NCBI RefSeq assembly: GCF_900497805.2
Contig: NW_020954701.1
Location: forward strand, 326,305-390,304
DNA: 64,000 nucleotides
DNA from: Vombatus ursinus
Lineage: Eukaryota > Chordata > Mammalia > Diprotodontia > Vombatidae
Direction of reading: 5' to 3'
Shown: positions 1-9,439 of the stretch, piece after piece
Layout of the letters: every line of letters begins with the position of its first letter
Position numbering within the stretch: position 1 is the stretch's first letter
Translations under genes and position numbers: made by a program
The notes under the pieces: model-generated
What the model was told of the DNA's origin: nothing
What the model saw: only the letters and a program-made list of their open reading frames with translations
The model's database searches: none

Positions 1-27
1 ATTGCACTTTTGAATAACAAACTTAGT

Positions 28-115
28 GATAATCTATTCCATCCTCATTTTATAAGGTGGAAAAGGTCAAGTGACTTACCGGTTGGTGAGCAGGAAAGCC
101 ACAAGTAGAGTCTTC
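28..115 (-). repeat. MIR-like SINE fragment
   Basis: Contains the antisense core wording of MIR-type SINEs: a stretch like 'CCTCATTTTATA' followed by 'GGTCAAGTGACTTACC'. Short and diverged, so only the family level is supported. Confidence 0.4.
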
Positions 116-164
116 TGCTTCCCAATTCAGCATTCTCTCCACAACATGCTGGCCCTTTGGTTAT

Positions 165-275
165 GGATGTATGGTATATGTGTGTATGTATATGTATTTA
201 GTATGTGTATGTGTTTGTGTGTATGTATATATGTATATATACACATACACATATATACATACACATGCATGCACA
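165..275. repeat. TG/TA alternating microsatellite
   Basis: Alternating purine-pyrimidine tract of TG, TA and CA steps. The right half is nearly the reverse complement of the left half, so it could form a hairpin or Z-DNA. The open frames across it are low-complexity artefacts. Confidence 0.9.
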
Positions 276-1160
276 TCCCCCTCCCCAATATTGCCTAATA
301 ATAGACTAGATAGTCAAGAAATATCATTGACTGACTGGTATACTGGTATACTTCAAGCTATAAATTTACATGATATACTTGGCCAAAATACGAAGATTTT
401 AAAATAATATAGTACCAAAAAAAAAAATCCCATGAGGAAAGAGAAGCAAAAAGTACCACTTACCAACAAAGAATGCTGTCTTTAGGTCTCTGACTCGCTT
501 CCACAGAACTTCAGACTTTTCTCAACCAGGGTTAACACATAAATGGATGTTTTCTCAGTTGCCAAACTTTTGAATTTATGCTATGAAAATGACAGCTTTA
601 CTTGGGACATCTTGGGGCTCCTTTCTCATCTAAAGCCTCGTGTGATTTCTCTCTCATTTTTACACCCAGCAAACAAGATAGTGTGGTGAACTACCTCACC
701 ACAAGTTTTATCCCTTCAAGTCTCATACCTCTGATCATAAAAAGGTAACAAATAAGGTGGGGGAGGGAAAGATAGATGTGTAACTAGGTCAACTTCACAA
801 TTTCAATTTCAGATGCAAATATTTTTCATGTTAATATTTCATTTTGGTTTGTGGGACAAGTCTCGATTCTTCTTGGAAGCTACATGTTGCATACAATGAT
901 TCTAAAATTCTTTGAAAAGCTCTGTGTGTTACCTGATGACAATGATTATTACCATCTACCCTTCTTCTTAGTGTTGGGGAATAAATACCTGGGTACCACA
1001 AATAACTTAATTTTTCTGTGTGCAGATATTCTTAAAATAGGAGATCCATTCAATTCAACAACTATTTACTGAGAATAAATAGTACTGGCCATCAAGGGAG
1101 CTACAAACATGAATGAGGGATTAATAAGCAGAGTGGGGAAGAAGGGAATAAGTACCCTAA
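276..1160. other. Unassigned AT-rich sequence
   Basis: No gene, RNA or repeat family that I can name. Short open frames here show no recognisable domain. Confidence 0.5.
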
Positions 1161-1169
1161 AGCAAGGTG

Positions 1170-1428
1170 GAGAATAAGGCATTGGAGTATAGCCAAATGA
1201 GGGCTGACTTTGATTTCAGAAGATCTGGGTTCAAATCTTGCTTCTATCACTTACTACCTTTATGGTTGTAGACAAGTCTTTTAGCCACATTTCAATTTCC
1301 TCAGTTTCCTCACCTGTAAAATGAACTGAAGAAGGAAATGGCAAATAGCTCTATTATCTTTGCCAAGAAAACCCCAAATGGAATTATTAAGGGTCAGACA
1401 TGACTGACACAACTCAACAACAACAAGA
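1170..1428 (+). repeat. tRNA-derived SINE with RTE-like tail (MAR1 type)
   Basis: Diverged head, 'GGGTTCAAATC' B-box-like core, then the typical tail wording 'GGAAATGGCAAA' and 'TTTGCCAAGAAAACCCCAAA', ending in CAACAACAACAAG. The tail resembles the 3' end of RTE/BovB LINEs, which probably mobilised the family. Confidence 0.85.
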
Positions 1429-1454
1429 AAATTGTGTCAAAGTTCTTGATAGTT

Positions 1455-1525
1455 ATATGAATGTCATGGAATCACCTCCCTGATGTCATGGTCCTCTTCA
1501 AGAACAAGGGACAAACAACAACAAT
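1455..1525 (+). repeat. Fragment of a CAA-tailed repeat family
   Basis: Shares 'CTCCCTGATGTCATGGTCCT' and a CAAACAACAACAA tail with two longer copies at 11965-12168 and 12730-12865. I cannot name the family; the tail suggests RTE-type mobilisation. Confidence 0.6.
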
Positions 1526-1585
1526 AAGTGCTATATAAATATTTTTGTTATTCTTGTTCCTGTTCTTAATTATTACTCTTACAAA

Positions 1586-1644
1586 TCTGAAGCCAGAATT
1601 CTCCCAAGTTTTATGATAGGTGGGTTGGAACTAGGAGGTTACAC
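1586..1644 (+). repeat. Left arm of a perfect 59-bp inverted repeat
   Basis: All 59 bases are the exact reverse complement of 4711-4769. This arm lies outside the L1 copy, in sequence I cannot assign. Identity stops sharply on the left side; on the right side a faint similarity may continue for a few bases with gaps. Confidence 0.95.
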
Positions 1645-1751
1645 TCCTAGAACATCCTCACGTGGCATTTCATGGGAGATTTTCGGAATTTCTAACTGGT
1701 AAATTATAAAAATGAATATCCCCACTGATCTGGTTCTCTTTGCCCTATCCT

Positions 1752-1875
1752 CCACCAGTCAGTCAACAAATATGTATTAACCACTTACTATTTGTCAGGT
1801 ACTATGATAGGGTCTGGGAACAAAAAGGAAAAAGTGAAATAATTCCTTCCCTCAAAGTCCATATATTCTATTGGT
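1752..1875 (-). repeat. L2 3'-end fragment, antisense
   Basis: Antisense wording of the L2 3' end: 'TCAACAAATATGTATTAA', then 'CACTTACTATTTGTCAGGTA', later 'TTCCTTCCCTCAAAG'. This matches the region just before the L2 tail. Confidence 0.7.
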
Positions 1876-2109
1876 GGAGAATCCATTCAGACTCCATCAG
1901 TTCTTTCTCTGGAGACAAATAGCATTTTTCATCATATGTCCTTCAGAATTGTCTTGGATCATTATGTTGCTGAGAATAGCTAAGTTATTTACAATTGATC
2001 ATCCTACAATATTGCTGTTATTGTGTACAATATTTTCCACGTTCTGCTCATTTCACTTTGTATCAGTTCAAGCAAGTCTTTCTAGGTTTTTCTGAGAGTA
2101 TCCTGTTTG

Positions 2110-2466
2110 TCATTTCTTATAGTACAATATTATTCTATCACAATCATATACCACAACTTGTTCATTCATTACCCACTTAATGAGCATCCCCTCAATTTCC
2201 AATTCTTTGACAACACTAAAAGAGCTGCTACAAATATTTTTGTACATATAGGTCCTTTTCCTTTTTTTTATCTCTTTGGGATACAGACCTAGTAGTGGTA
2301 TTGCTGGGTTAAAGGGTATACACAGTTTTATAGCCCTTTGGGCATTGTTCCAAATTACTCTCCAGAATAGTTGCATCAGTTCACAACTCCAACAATGCAC
2401 TAATATCCCAATTTTCCCACATCCCTTCCAATATTTGTTATTTTCCTTTTCAGTCATGTTAGCCAA
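2110..2466 (-). pseudogene. L1 ORF2 protein, C-terminal fragment
   Basis: The 118-residue frame carries the conserved L1 ORF2 C-terminal wording: CELMQLFWRVIWNNAQRAI, then IPFNPAIPLLGLYPKEI, then WVMNEQVVVYDCD. In intact elements this region follows the RT domain of the endonuclease/RT protein that copies LINE RNA into the genome. Here it is a relic without the catalytic domains. A second copy of the same region lies at 36680-36912 on the plus strand. Confidence 0.85.
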
Positions 2467-2717
2467 TCTGATAGCCTCAGAGTTGTTTTAATTTGCATTT
2501 CTCGAATCAATAGTGATTTAGAGCATTTTTTTCATATGACTATAGATAGCTTTGATTAGGTTACTGAAAACTGTCTATTCATATCCTTTGGCCATTTATC
2601 AATTGGGGAATGGCTCTTGTTTTTGTAAATTTGATTTGGTTCTCTATATATTTGAGAATTGAGACCTTTATTAGAGAAATTTGCTATAAATTTTTTTTCA
2701 AAGTTCTGATCACTGTG

Positions 2718-2820
2718 TATTTCCCTCCATCCTATTTCCCCCCTGTCTCCTCTCACTCTCCCTCTCTCCCTCTTTCTCTCTCTCCCTTTCTCCCTCTCTC
2801 TCTCCCCTCCCCCTCCTTTT
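2718..2820. repeat. Polypyrimidine (CT/CCT) tract in the L1 spacer
   Basis: About 100 bases of nearly pure C and T on the plus strand, so purine on the coding strand of the L1 copy. It lies between the ORF1 end and the ORF2 remnant. Such mirror-like tracts can form triplex DNA. Confidence 0.85.
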
Positions 2821-3364
2821 ACCTGTCCATCCTTAAAAGTGTTTTGCTTCTGACTACCTCCTTCCCAATCCACTCTCCCTTCTCTTATCCACTTCCTTTC
2901 CTACTTTTTTGCAGGGTAAGATAGATTTCTATACCCAACTGAGTGTGTATCTTATTCCCACTTTGAGCCAATTCCAATAAGAGTAAGGTTCAAGTGCTTC
3001 CTCTCACATCCTCCATCTTCCCCTCCACTGTAAAAGCTCTTTTGAGCTTCTTTTATATGACATCATTTACCTCATCCTACCTCTACTTTTCCCTCTCCCA
3101 ATGCATTCATCTTTCTCATTCCTTAATTTTATTTATGTAGCCATCATCCCATCATATTGAATTTATACCCATGTCCTCTGTCTATGTCTATGTTCTAATT
3201 GCCCTAATAATGAGAAAGTTCTTAGGAGTTATAAGTATCATCTTCCCGTGTAGGAATGTAAACAGTTTAACTTTACCAAATCTCTTTTGATTTCTCTTTC
3301 TACTTTTTTATGCTTGAGTTTTGTATTTGAAAGTCAAATTTTCTATTCCGCTCTGGTCTTTTCA

Positions 3365-4375
3365 TCAGGAATGCTTAGAAGTCTTATTCATAAAATATCT
3401 ATTTTTTTCCTTAAAGATTATACTCAATTTTGTTATGTAGGTGACTTTTGGTTGTAATCCTAGCTCCTTTGCCCTCCAGAATATCACATTCCAATCCCTT
3501 TGATACTTTAATGTAGAAGCTGCTAAACTTTGTGTTATAATGACTGTGACTTCACAATATTTGAATTGTTTCTTTCCAGCTGTTTGCAATATTTTCTACT
3601 TGACATGGGAGCTCTGGAATTTGGCTAGAATATTCCTGGGAGTTTTCATTTGGGGATCTCTTTCAGGAGGTGATCAGTGGATTCTTTTCCTATCTATTTT
3701 AGCCTCTGGTTCTAGGATATTAGGGCAGTTTTCCTTGATAATTTCTTGAAACATGATGTCCAGGCTTTTTTTTTCTTATCATGGCTTTCAAGTAGTCCAA
3801 TAATTTTAAATTATCTCTCCTGGATCTGTTTTCCAGGTCAGTAATTTTTCCAATGAGATATTTCACATTTTCTTCTATTTTTTCATTCTTTTGATTTTGT
3901 TTTATTATTTCTTGATGTTTCATGGAGTTGTAAGCTTCCACTTGCCCAATTCTAATTTTTAAGAAATATCTTTTTCAGTGAGCTTTTGTACCTCCTTTCT
4001 CATTTGGCAAATTCTGCTTTTTTAAGGAGTTCTTCTTCGGATTTTTATGCCTCTTTTACCATTTGACCTTTTTTTTAAGTTATGATTTTCTCCAGTATTT
4101 TCTGTGCCTCTTTTACCAAGCTGTTGACTCTTTCTTCATGATTTTCTTGCATCATTCTCATTTCTTTTCCCAATTTTTCCTCTACTTCACTTACTTGACT
4201 TTTAAAATGCTTTTTAAACTATTCCAAAAATTCTTTTTGGGCCTGAGACCAATTTGCATTTTCCTGCAAGGCTTTGGATATAGCTGTTTTGTTGTCTTCT
4301 GAATTTATGTTTTCATGTCCCCTGTCACCATAGTGACTTTCTATAGTCAGGTTCTTTTTATTATTGTTTGCTCAT
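3365..4375 (-). pseudogene. L1-clade ORF1 (RNA-binding coiled-coil protein), decayed
   Basis: ORF1 proteins are trimeric RNA-binding chaperones of LINE RNA. Readable parts: a likely ATG at 4375 (minus strand), a heptad-rich coiled-coil stretch (about 4250-3900), the signature DLENRSRRDNLKLL just before the RRM-like domain (frame 3941-3720), and the C-terminal domain with KKQFKYCEVTVIITQSLA and WNVIFWRAKELGLQPKVTYI (frame 3589-3365). The total span of about 1.0 kb fits the usual 330-residue size, but the reading frame is broken. The same domains recur at 49820-50720 and 63286-63960. Confidence 0.85.
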
Positions 4376-4710
4376 TTTTCCAGCCTGTTTCTTAATTTTT
4401 AACTTGATGTTAAAGTTGGATTCTGCTCCTGTGGTAGAAGGAGCACAGTTCCTACCTTCAAGATTTTTATGCAGCTGTTTTTAGAGCTAGTTCTGGGAGT
4501 TTTTAGTTCTTTCAAGGTGGTATGATGTAAGGAGAGATGTGTTTAACACTCTCCTGGCCTGTGCTCTGGTCTGTGAGTGACCACAAGTATTCTTCTCTGC
4601 CCTGGAGCTATGACAAGGATCCTGCAAGCTCTGGTGTGCTAGTGCTCCTTCTGGCCATGCAACTATGACCCAGACTATGACCCACATCTGCATAGGAGCA
4701 ACATAGGGAT

Positions 4711-4769
4711 GTGTAACCTCCTAGTTCCAACCCACCTATCATAAAACTTGGGAGAATTCTGGCTTCAGA
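4711..4769 (-). repeat. Right arm of the perfect 59-bp inverted repeat
   Basis: Exact reverse complement of 1586-1644. It lies within the 5' UTR part of the antisense L1 copy, where neighbouring sequence reads as ordinary L1 5' UTR, so this block may be foreign to the element. Confidence 0.95.
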
Positions 4770-5105
4770 AGCAACAAGTCTTGTGCCCAGTGTCAGCAAA
4801 AGAGTTCCCTTGCCATCTATTGGCTGAGAGCTCTGACAGCTGCCACAGCTGATTCAGTCACCCTGAGATGGTTTTCTGGGACTCAGTCTATACTGGACTG
4901 CACTCTATTCTGACCCCAATAAGAAAGACCTTTCCTACCAACTTTCTGAGTTGTCTTGCGTTGGAAAATTGTTTCACTCCATCCTTTTGTAGGTTCTGCT
5001 CCAGGATTCATTTTGAGGCATTATTTAAAGCTGTTTGGAGGGAAATTTGGGAAGACTCAGGCAAGTCTCTGCCTTTTCTCCACCATCTTGACTCTGCCCC
5101 TTTGA

Positions 5106-5399
5106 ACTGATTCTTGAAAGAAATAAGGTATTTTAAGATGCGAAGGTGAGAAGGAAGAACATTATAGGCATGAGAACACTTTCAGATGGCTATGATGGGA
5201 GTTGGGGGATAAGGATGAGGATGATAGTGATGATGATGGTGACTGATATGTATTTGGGCCTTATTAAGTACACAAAGAGAACAGTGCTATCTGGGGAATC
5301 AGCACACTAGAATCAAAATCAAGAGAGTGATAAAATCTCAGTTAGAAGGGACTTGAGAGGTGACCAAATCAAATCCATACCATCAACAGAGCCACCATT
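5106..5399. other. Unassigned sequence with a short GAT/GAC-rich patch
   Basis: No gene or named repeat. A short GATGAT-rich patch lies around 5215-5250. Confidence 0.5.
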
Positions 5400-5657
5400 T
5401 TGTTATTCAGTTATTTTTCAGTTATGTCTGACACTCTGTGACCCCATTTGGGGTTTTCCTGGCAGAGACACTGGAGTGGTTTGCCATTTCCTTCTTCATC
5501 TCATTTTACAGATGAGGAGACTGAGGCAGACAGAGTTAAATGACTTGCCCAGGGTTACACAGCTAGTAAATGTCTGAGACCAGATTTGAACTCAGGAAAA
5601 TGAGTCTTCCTAACTCCAGGCCCTATACTCTACTCACTGTACCACCTACCTGCCCTT
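5400..5657 (-). repeat. MAR1-type SINE, antisense
   Basis: Reads tail first on the plus strand: 'GTTATTCAGTTATTTTTCAG', 'CCCATTTGGGGTTTTC', 'GGTTTGCCATTTCCTTC', then the tRNA-like part 'CAGGGTTACACAGCTAGTAA' and 'TTTGAACTCAGG', ending in 'CCACCTACCTGCCC'. Full length or nearly so. Confidence 0.9.
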
Positions 5658-5964
5658 TACTAACTCAAATAGCTATCAATAAGCTTTAATGGGTAAAATG
5701 GCAATAAGAATTTTGGAATCTCCTGTGTAGTTGATGTTTCAAACCTAAGTTTAGGACATTACATTTTTCACTGTTATGTTTAATGTTATGAGATTCAACT
5801 TTGTGTTACCTTCAGATTTGATACATGCCACCTATACCTTCATATAAGTCACTGATAAAAGAATGTTGAGGCAGGACATAAAGGTATTCTGCTAGAGACT
5901 CCTCTCCCAGGTTAGCATCAATCTGTTAATCGCTGTTCTTTGAGTCCAGTCATTCAACCAGAAC

Positions 5965-6080
5965 AAACCTTTCTTGGTCTCATTTCCTCATCTGTAAAAT
6001 GACAGATTTTACAGAAGGAGGCTTGACAACATGGCTTCTTAAGGTTCCTTCTCCTTCTGAATCTGTGGTCCTATGAAATT
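5965..6080 (+). repeat. MIR fragment inside the CR1/L3 copy
   Basis: 'CATTTCCTCATCTGTAAAAT' followed by 'AGGTTCCTTCT' and 'TGTGGTCCTATGA', the usual MIR 3' wording. The CR1/L3 text resumes on both sides. Confidence 0.7.
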
Positions 6081-6406
6081 TTCCCACTAGCATGATCATC
6101 TAGGTCATATCTTTCCATCTTGTCTATGAGGATAGCAGGAGAGACATTGTTAAATGCCTCGTTAAAACCCAGAAAAACGATATCCACCATATTCCCATGA
6201 TCCACCAGTCTAGTAACCTTGCCAAAAAAACAAAAAAACAAGGAAATGAGGTTAGTCTGGCACAACCTGTTCTTGATGAAGCCCAGCTAAGTGGGTCTTA
6301 GTGATTACCACTTCCTTTTCTAAACATTCATAAACCATCATGTGAACGCTAGGTTTTAGAATTTTACCAGGAATCAAAGTCAAGTTCGTTGCCTAATAGC
6401 CTAAAG

Positions 6407-6610
6407 CAGAAGTGTCAAACACACATCCCACTACGGTCCCAAGTGTGATCAGAACCAGATTGAAATGTAATTGGGAAATATTTAACAAAATAAATAAAAA
6501 TTCAATAAAACATAGATAACATTCCATTTTAAAATTGTCAGCATGTGACCTATAGGGATCCTTATCTATAGTTTAGTGGGCTGCATTTCTATTTGAGTTT
6601 GACACCATTG
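6407..6610 (+). mobile_element. Short non-autonomous hAT transposon, 204 bp
   Basis: The ends are inverted: CAGAAGTGTCAAAC on the left, GTTTGACACCATTG on the right. It is flanked by an 8-bp target duplication, GCCTAAAG against GACTCAAG (two mismatches), the length typical of hAT transposases. The CR1/L3 sequence is contiguous across the site once the element is taken out. It has no coding capacity. A second copy of the family, itself interrupted, is at 47257-48975. Confidence 0.85.
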
Positions 6611-6804
6611 GACTCAAGAATCTCCTCTTACTCTCCTCCACCCCTTCCTTTTTTATTTTTATTTTTTGGTGCTTCTCTATTTTTGGAAAATTCATATAAC
6701 ATTTCTTTCTCTCATTCATGCATCTGACTCTCCATGATTAAAAAAAGTCGTAGAAAGTGCTTTCCTAAGAACAATTATTTTCCTTCTTAGCAATCATATC
6801 TACT

Positions 6805-7045
6805 ATTTTATTTGTAAGACACCTGGACTTGGGATCAAAACACCTTAGCTTCAGATCCTAGCTTTAACATTTCCCATCTGTGTGGCCCTGGATAAGTCAC
6901 TCCCCTCATTAAGCCTCACTTTCCTCAGCTGTGAAATGAGCATAATTGTCCCTGTGCTACCCACCTCATGGGGTGATTGGGAAGCAAGTATTTTATAAAC
7001 AGGAATTTATCTTATCATTGTTGTTATTATTATTACCCTAGGATC
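6805..7045 (+). repeat. MIR SINE inside the CR1/L3 copy
   Basis: Reads 'CACCTGGACTTGGGATCAAA', 'CAGATCCTAGC', 'TGTGGCCCTGGATAAGTCAC', 'CTTTCCTCAGCTGTGAAATG' and an AT-rich ATTATTATTA end, in MIR order. Confidence 0.8.
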
Positions 7046-7509
7046 ATTCAGGCCTGACAACTTGAACTCAATGAGGACAATTTTCTTTGATCTTGTTGGG
7101 TTTTCCCTCCTTTACCATTTTTGCTCTAGTCTTTCCATTATGAAGATGATTCTCCTTGGTAGAGAGAAGAGAAGCAAAACAAGGGTTAAATCGTTCTGCC
7201 TTCTCTTCGCCATCTTATCACTCTTTCATCTACCCTGAAATCTGTGCTATTGATAGTTGGTTCTCCCTCTTGACCCCAAAATAAGTGTGTATTTTGAAAA
7301 AACACTTTTCATTATTCTTAGCGTTCATTGCCAGGCTTCTGAGTTTTGTTACTCCTACACCTATTTGCACAGGATCATGCTGTCTTATACTTGCTTATGT
7401 CATCATCTTCAAATGATTTTTAAAATTCTGTTAGTGAAAAATTTTCCTGTGCATCTAGGTCAACATCTTGAAAATTCCACCTTTTCTTCTTTTGACACGT
7501 ACTAGCTTT

Positions 7510-7800
7510 GTGATGAATAATAATCACAACAATAACAACAACAATAATAACAACAGCTAGCAGTTATATAACACTTTAAGGTTTGCAAAGCACTTTACAA
7601 ATATTATCTCATTTGATCCTCACAACAACCCTGGGATAGTAAGTACTGTTATTATTCCCATTTTAGAGGAGAGGAACCTGAGGTAGGAAGAGGTAAAGTG
7701 ACTTGCCCAGGACACACAGCTGGTGCCTGAAGCTAAATTTGGTATCAGGTCTTCCTGACGCAAGGTCCAATGCTCTGACTAGTTTTGCCACCTATCTGTC
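7510..7800 (-). repeat. MIR-type SINE, antisense
   Basis: CAA/TAA-rich start, 'AGGTTTGCAAAGCACTTTAC', 'ATCTCATTTGATCCTCAC', 'AGTGACTTGCCCAGGACACA', and 'CCACCTATCTGTC' at the end: the long marsupial MIR-type family in reverse. Confidence 0.85.
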
Positions 7801-7990
7801 TCAAGTCACTGAACCTTTAAAGCCTCAGTTTCATCATCTACATCATCTACAAAATAGTACCCACTTTGTGTGTGTTTATGAAGCTCAAATGAGATAAAGC
7901 ATGTAAACTTTGCAAATTGATGTACATATGTATATATATATATATATATATAATACATATATGTGTGTATACAACACATTATTATTCCAT
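7801..7990 (+). repeat. MIR 3' part followed by a TA microsatellite
   Basis: 'CAAGTCACTGAACCTTTAAA' and 'CCTCAGTTTCATCATC' then 'AAATGAGATAAAGCATGTAA' are MIR-like. It is followed at about 7920-7975 by ATGTATATATATAT, which probably grew from the SINE's end. Confidence 0.7.
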
Positions 7991-8434
7991 AGAATCATTT
8001 GTGTTTTAAGTTCATTCTTAAAATGATATAAAATTAAAATACTTCCATAAACATAAGATAAAAATTTTAAAGGAATTCATTCTTGAGAACAAATCATCCC
8101 TTATACATTCTGCAGAGTGTTAGACCATGGGATTCTATCTGTCCTTTTTGTGAAAACTTTGAAATCTGCCCTTTCCCTAAATCTAGAGTGCTTGTCAAAC
8201 TATACCCAGATTTCCTTTCTTCTATCATAAATTCTAAGATAAAGTGGTCACTTCCTCCCAGGGTTCCCATCGTTTCTTCTTCAGGAACCAGTTCCTCTTT
8301 ATTGGTCAGAATCAGAAAATAGAATAGAAATTCCCCCTTGTAACTCCCTTCACCTTTTGAAGAATGAATTTATTATTAAAGAAAGTCAAGAATTTACCAG
8401 CTATTCTGCATTTAAGAGAAAAAAAATTTCCAGA

Positions 8435-8820
8435 GATCTCATGTGTTGACTAAACACAAATACACAGACACACATATACATACAATAGGATGAAAAGTAA
8501 GTATAGACATGTTCTTTCTCAGAAGGCACTGCACTCAGTTTACTATAAACTTTGTGAACAGACCACCTGTTTTAATGGCTTCTGTGAATGTTGGTTTGTC
8601 ATTGTTGAAAAACTAGTAATAGCCAAACAAGAGAACTAAGAATGAAAGTCAACCAAAGTGCTAAGTGGGTAGTCTTTCTAAAATCATTCATGTGTGCCTC
8701 TCAGGCACTGTGACGGGAAACTACAAATTCATAACAAGGCATGGCTATGGAAAGTGCAATAATTGGGAGAGAATGAATGATTGATGTGCTAGATGAAGAA
8801 ATAAGAATTTTTAAAAAAAC
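8435..8820. other. Unassigned sequence
   Basis: No gene or recognisable repeat family seen. Confidence 0.5.
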
Positions 8821-8824
8821 TTCA

Positions 8825-8990
8825 TCCAACTCATTCTTTCACTTTTCATCCACATATACAAGCATGTCAAAGCTTCAAGTAACCTTAGTAACCATCCCAT
8901 TTCTGAAAAGGAAGCCCCACTATAATCTGACAAGTAACCATCCAGCCTCTACCTGAAACTCTCCATGGCAGGGAGGCAATCCACTAAAAT
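8825..8990 (-). repeat. CR1/L3 3'-end fragment, antisense
   Basis: Order of phrases matches the reverse of the CR1/L3 3' end: 'CAAGTAACCATCCAGCCTCT', 'CCTGAAACTCTCCATGGCAG' and 'GGAGGCAATCCACT'. Diverged. Confidence 0.6.
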
Positions 8991-9184
8991 AAAGACTGAT
9001 TGTAAATAGTCTGAAGATTCCTGTAAAATTTTGCAGGGATAAATATCTGATTCCTTTTTTTTTCTGTACAAATGTGGAACCATATATCTAGCATTTCCTG
9101 GGACAGTATCAATTCAATTAATAATTGATAATAAGCATTAATAATATGAGTATTTATAAAAGGAATATCCATCCTCATTGTGCT

Positions 9185-9275
9185 TCAAGTTTTTAATCTG
9201 TAAAATGAAGGGATTAGACTAGATGATTTTAAAGATCTTTTCCAGCTCTAAATCCTATGATCTCATGATCCTTTG
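9185..9275 (+). repeat. MIR 3' fragment
   Basis: 'AATCTGTAAAATGAAGGGAT', 'TAGACTAGATGATTTTAAAG', 'TTTTCCAGCTCTAAATCCTA' is the MIR 3' signature. Confidence 0.75.
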
Positions 9276-9309
9276 TTAGATTACATGCTTAATTTTGGGA
9301 TTCTGATAA

Positions 9310-9316
9310 TACAGTC

Positions 9317-9349
<33 letters not shown>

Positions 9350-9405
9350 GTATATGTATATACACACATATATAAGTATATATACATACAGACATATACA
9401 CATCC
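9310..9405. repeat. TG/TA microsatellite
   Basis: Perfect TG run followed by a TA run and then mixed TA/CA steps. Confidence 0.95.
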
Positions 9406-9439
9406 TTTTATAAAAAAGTAATGTGCTTTTTTAAAAATG

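Larger units (their letters stand above)
1885..5105 (-). repeat. L1-clade LINE copy with ORF1 but little of ORF2 (HAL1-like)
   Basis: Read on the minus strand, the order is: a 5' UTR starting near 5105 with the usual 'GCCAAGATGG'-like opening (here AGTCAAGATGGTGG), ORF1 from about 4375 to 3365, a purine-rich spacer (about 3365-2700), then the C-terminal part of ORF2 (2695-1885). Most of ORF2, including the RT core, is absent; the spacer meets the ORF2 C-terminal part near 2695. The 3' UTR and A-tail are also missing. The copy could be a HAL1 (an L1 derivative that keeps only ORF1) or an L1 with a large internal deletion. Confidence 0.8.
5745..8430 (-). repeat. CR1/L3 LINE copy, antisense, interrupted
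   Basis: Minus-strand translation gives two diagnostic CR1-clade blocks. 6265-6071 reads CQTNLISLFF...KVTRLVDHGNMVDIVFLGFNEAFNNVS, the first RT motif (normally VDIVYLDFSKAFDTVSH). About 8322-8090 reads LTNKEELVPEEETMGTLGGSDHFILEF, the end of the APE-type endonuclease with its SDH motif. Between them (about 7400-7080) lies the linker ending in a FFASVF-like part. The copy is split by MIRs (about 5965-6080, 6805-7045, 7510-7915) and by a hAT element (6407-6610). Keeping both EN and RT makes it an unusually complete copy of an old family. Confidence 0.85.
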
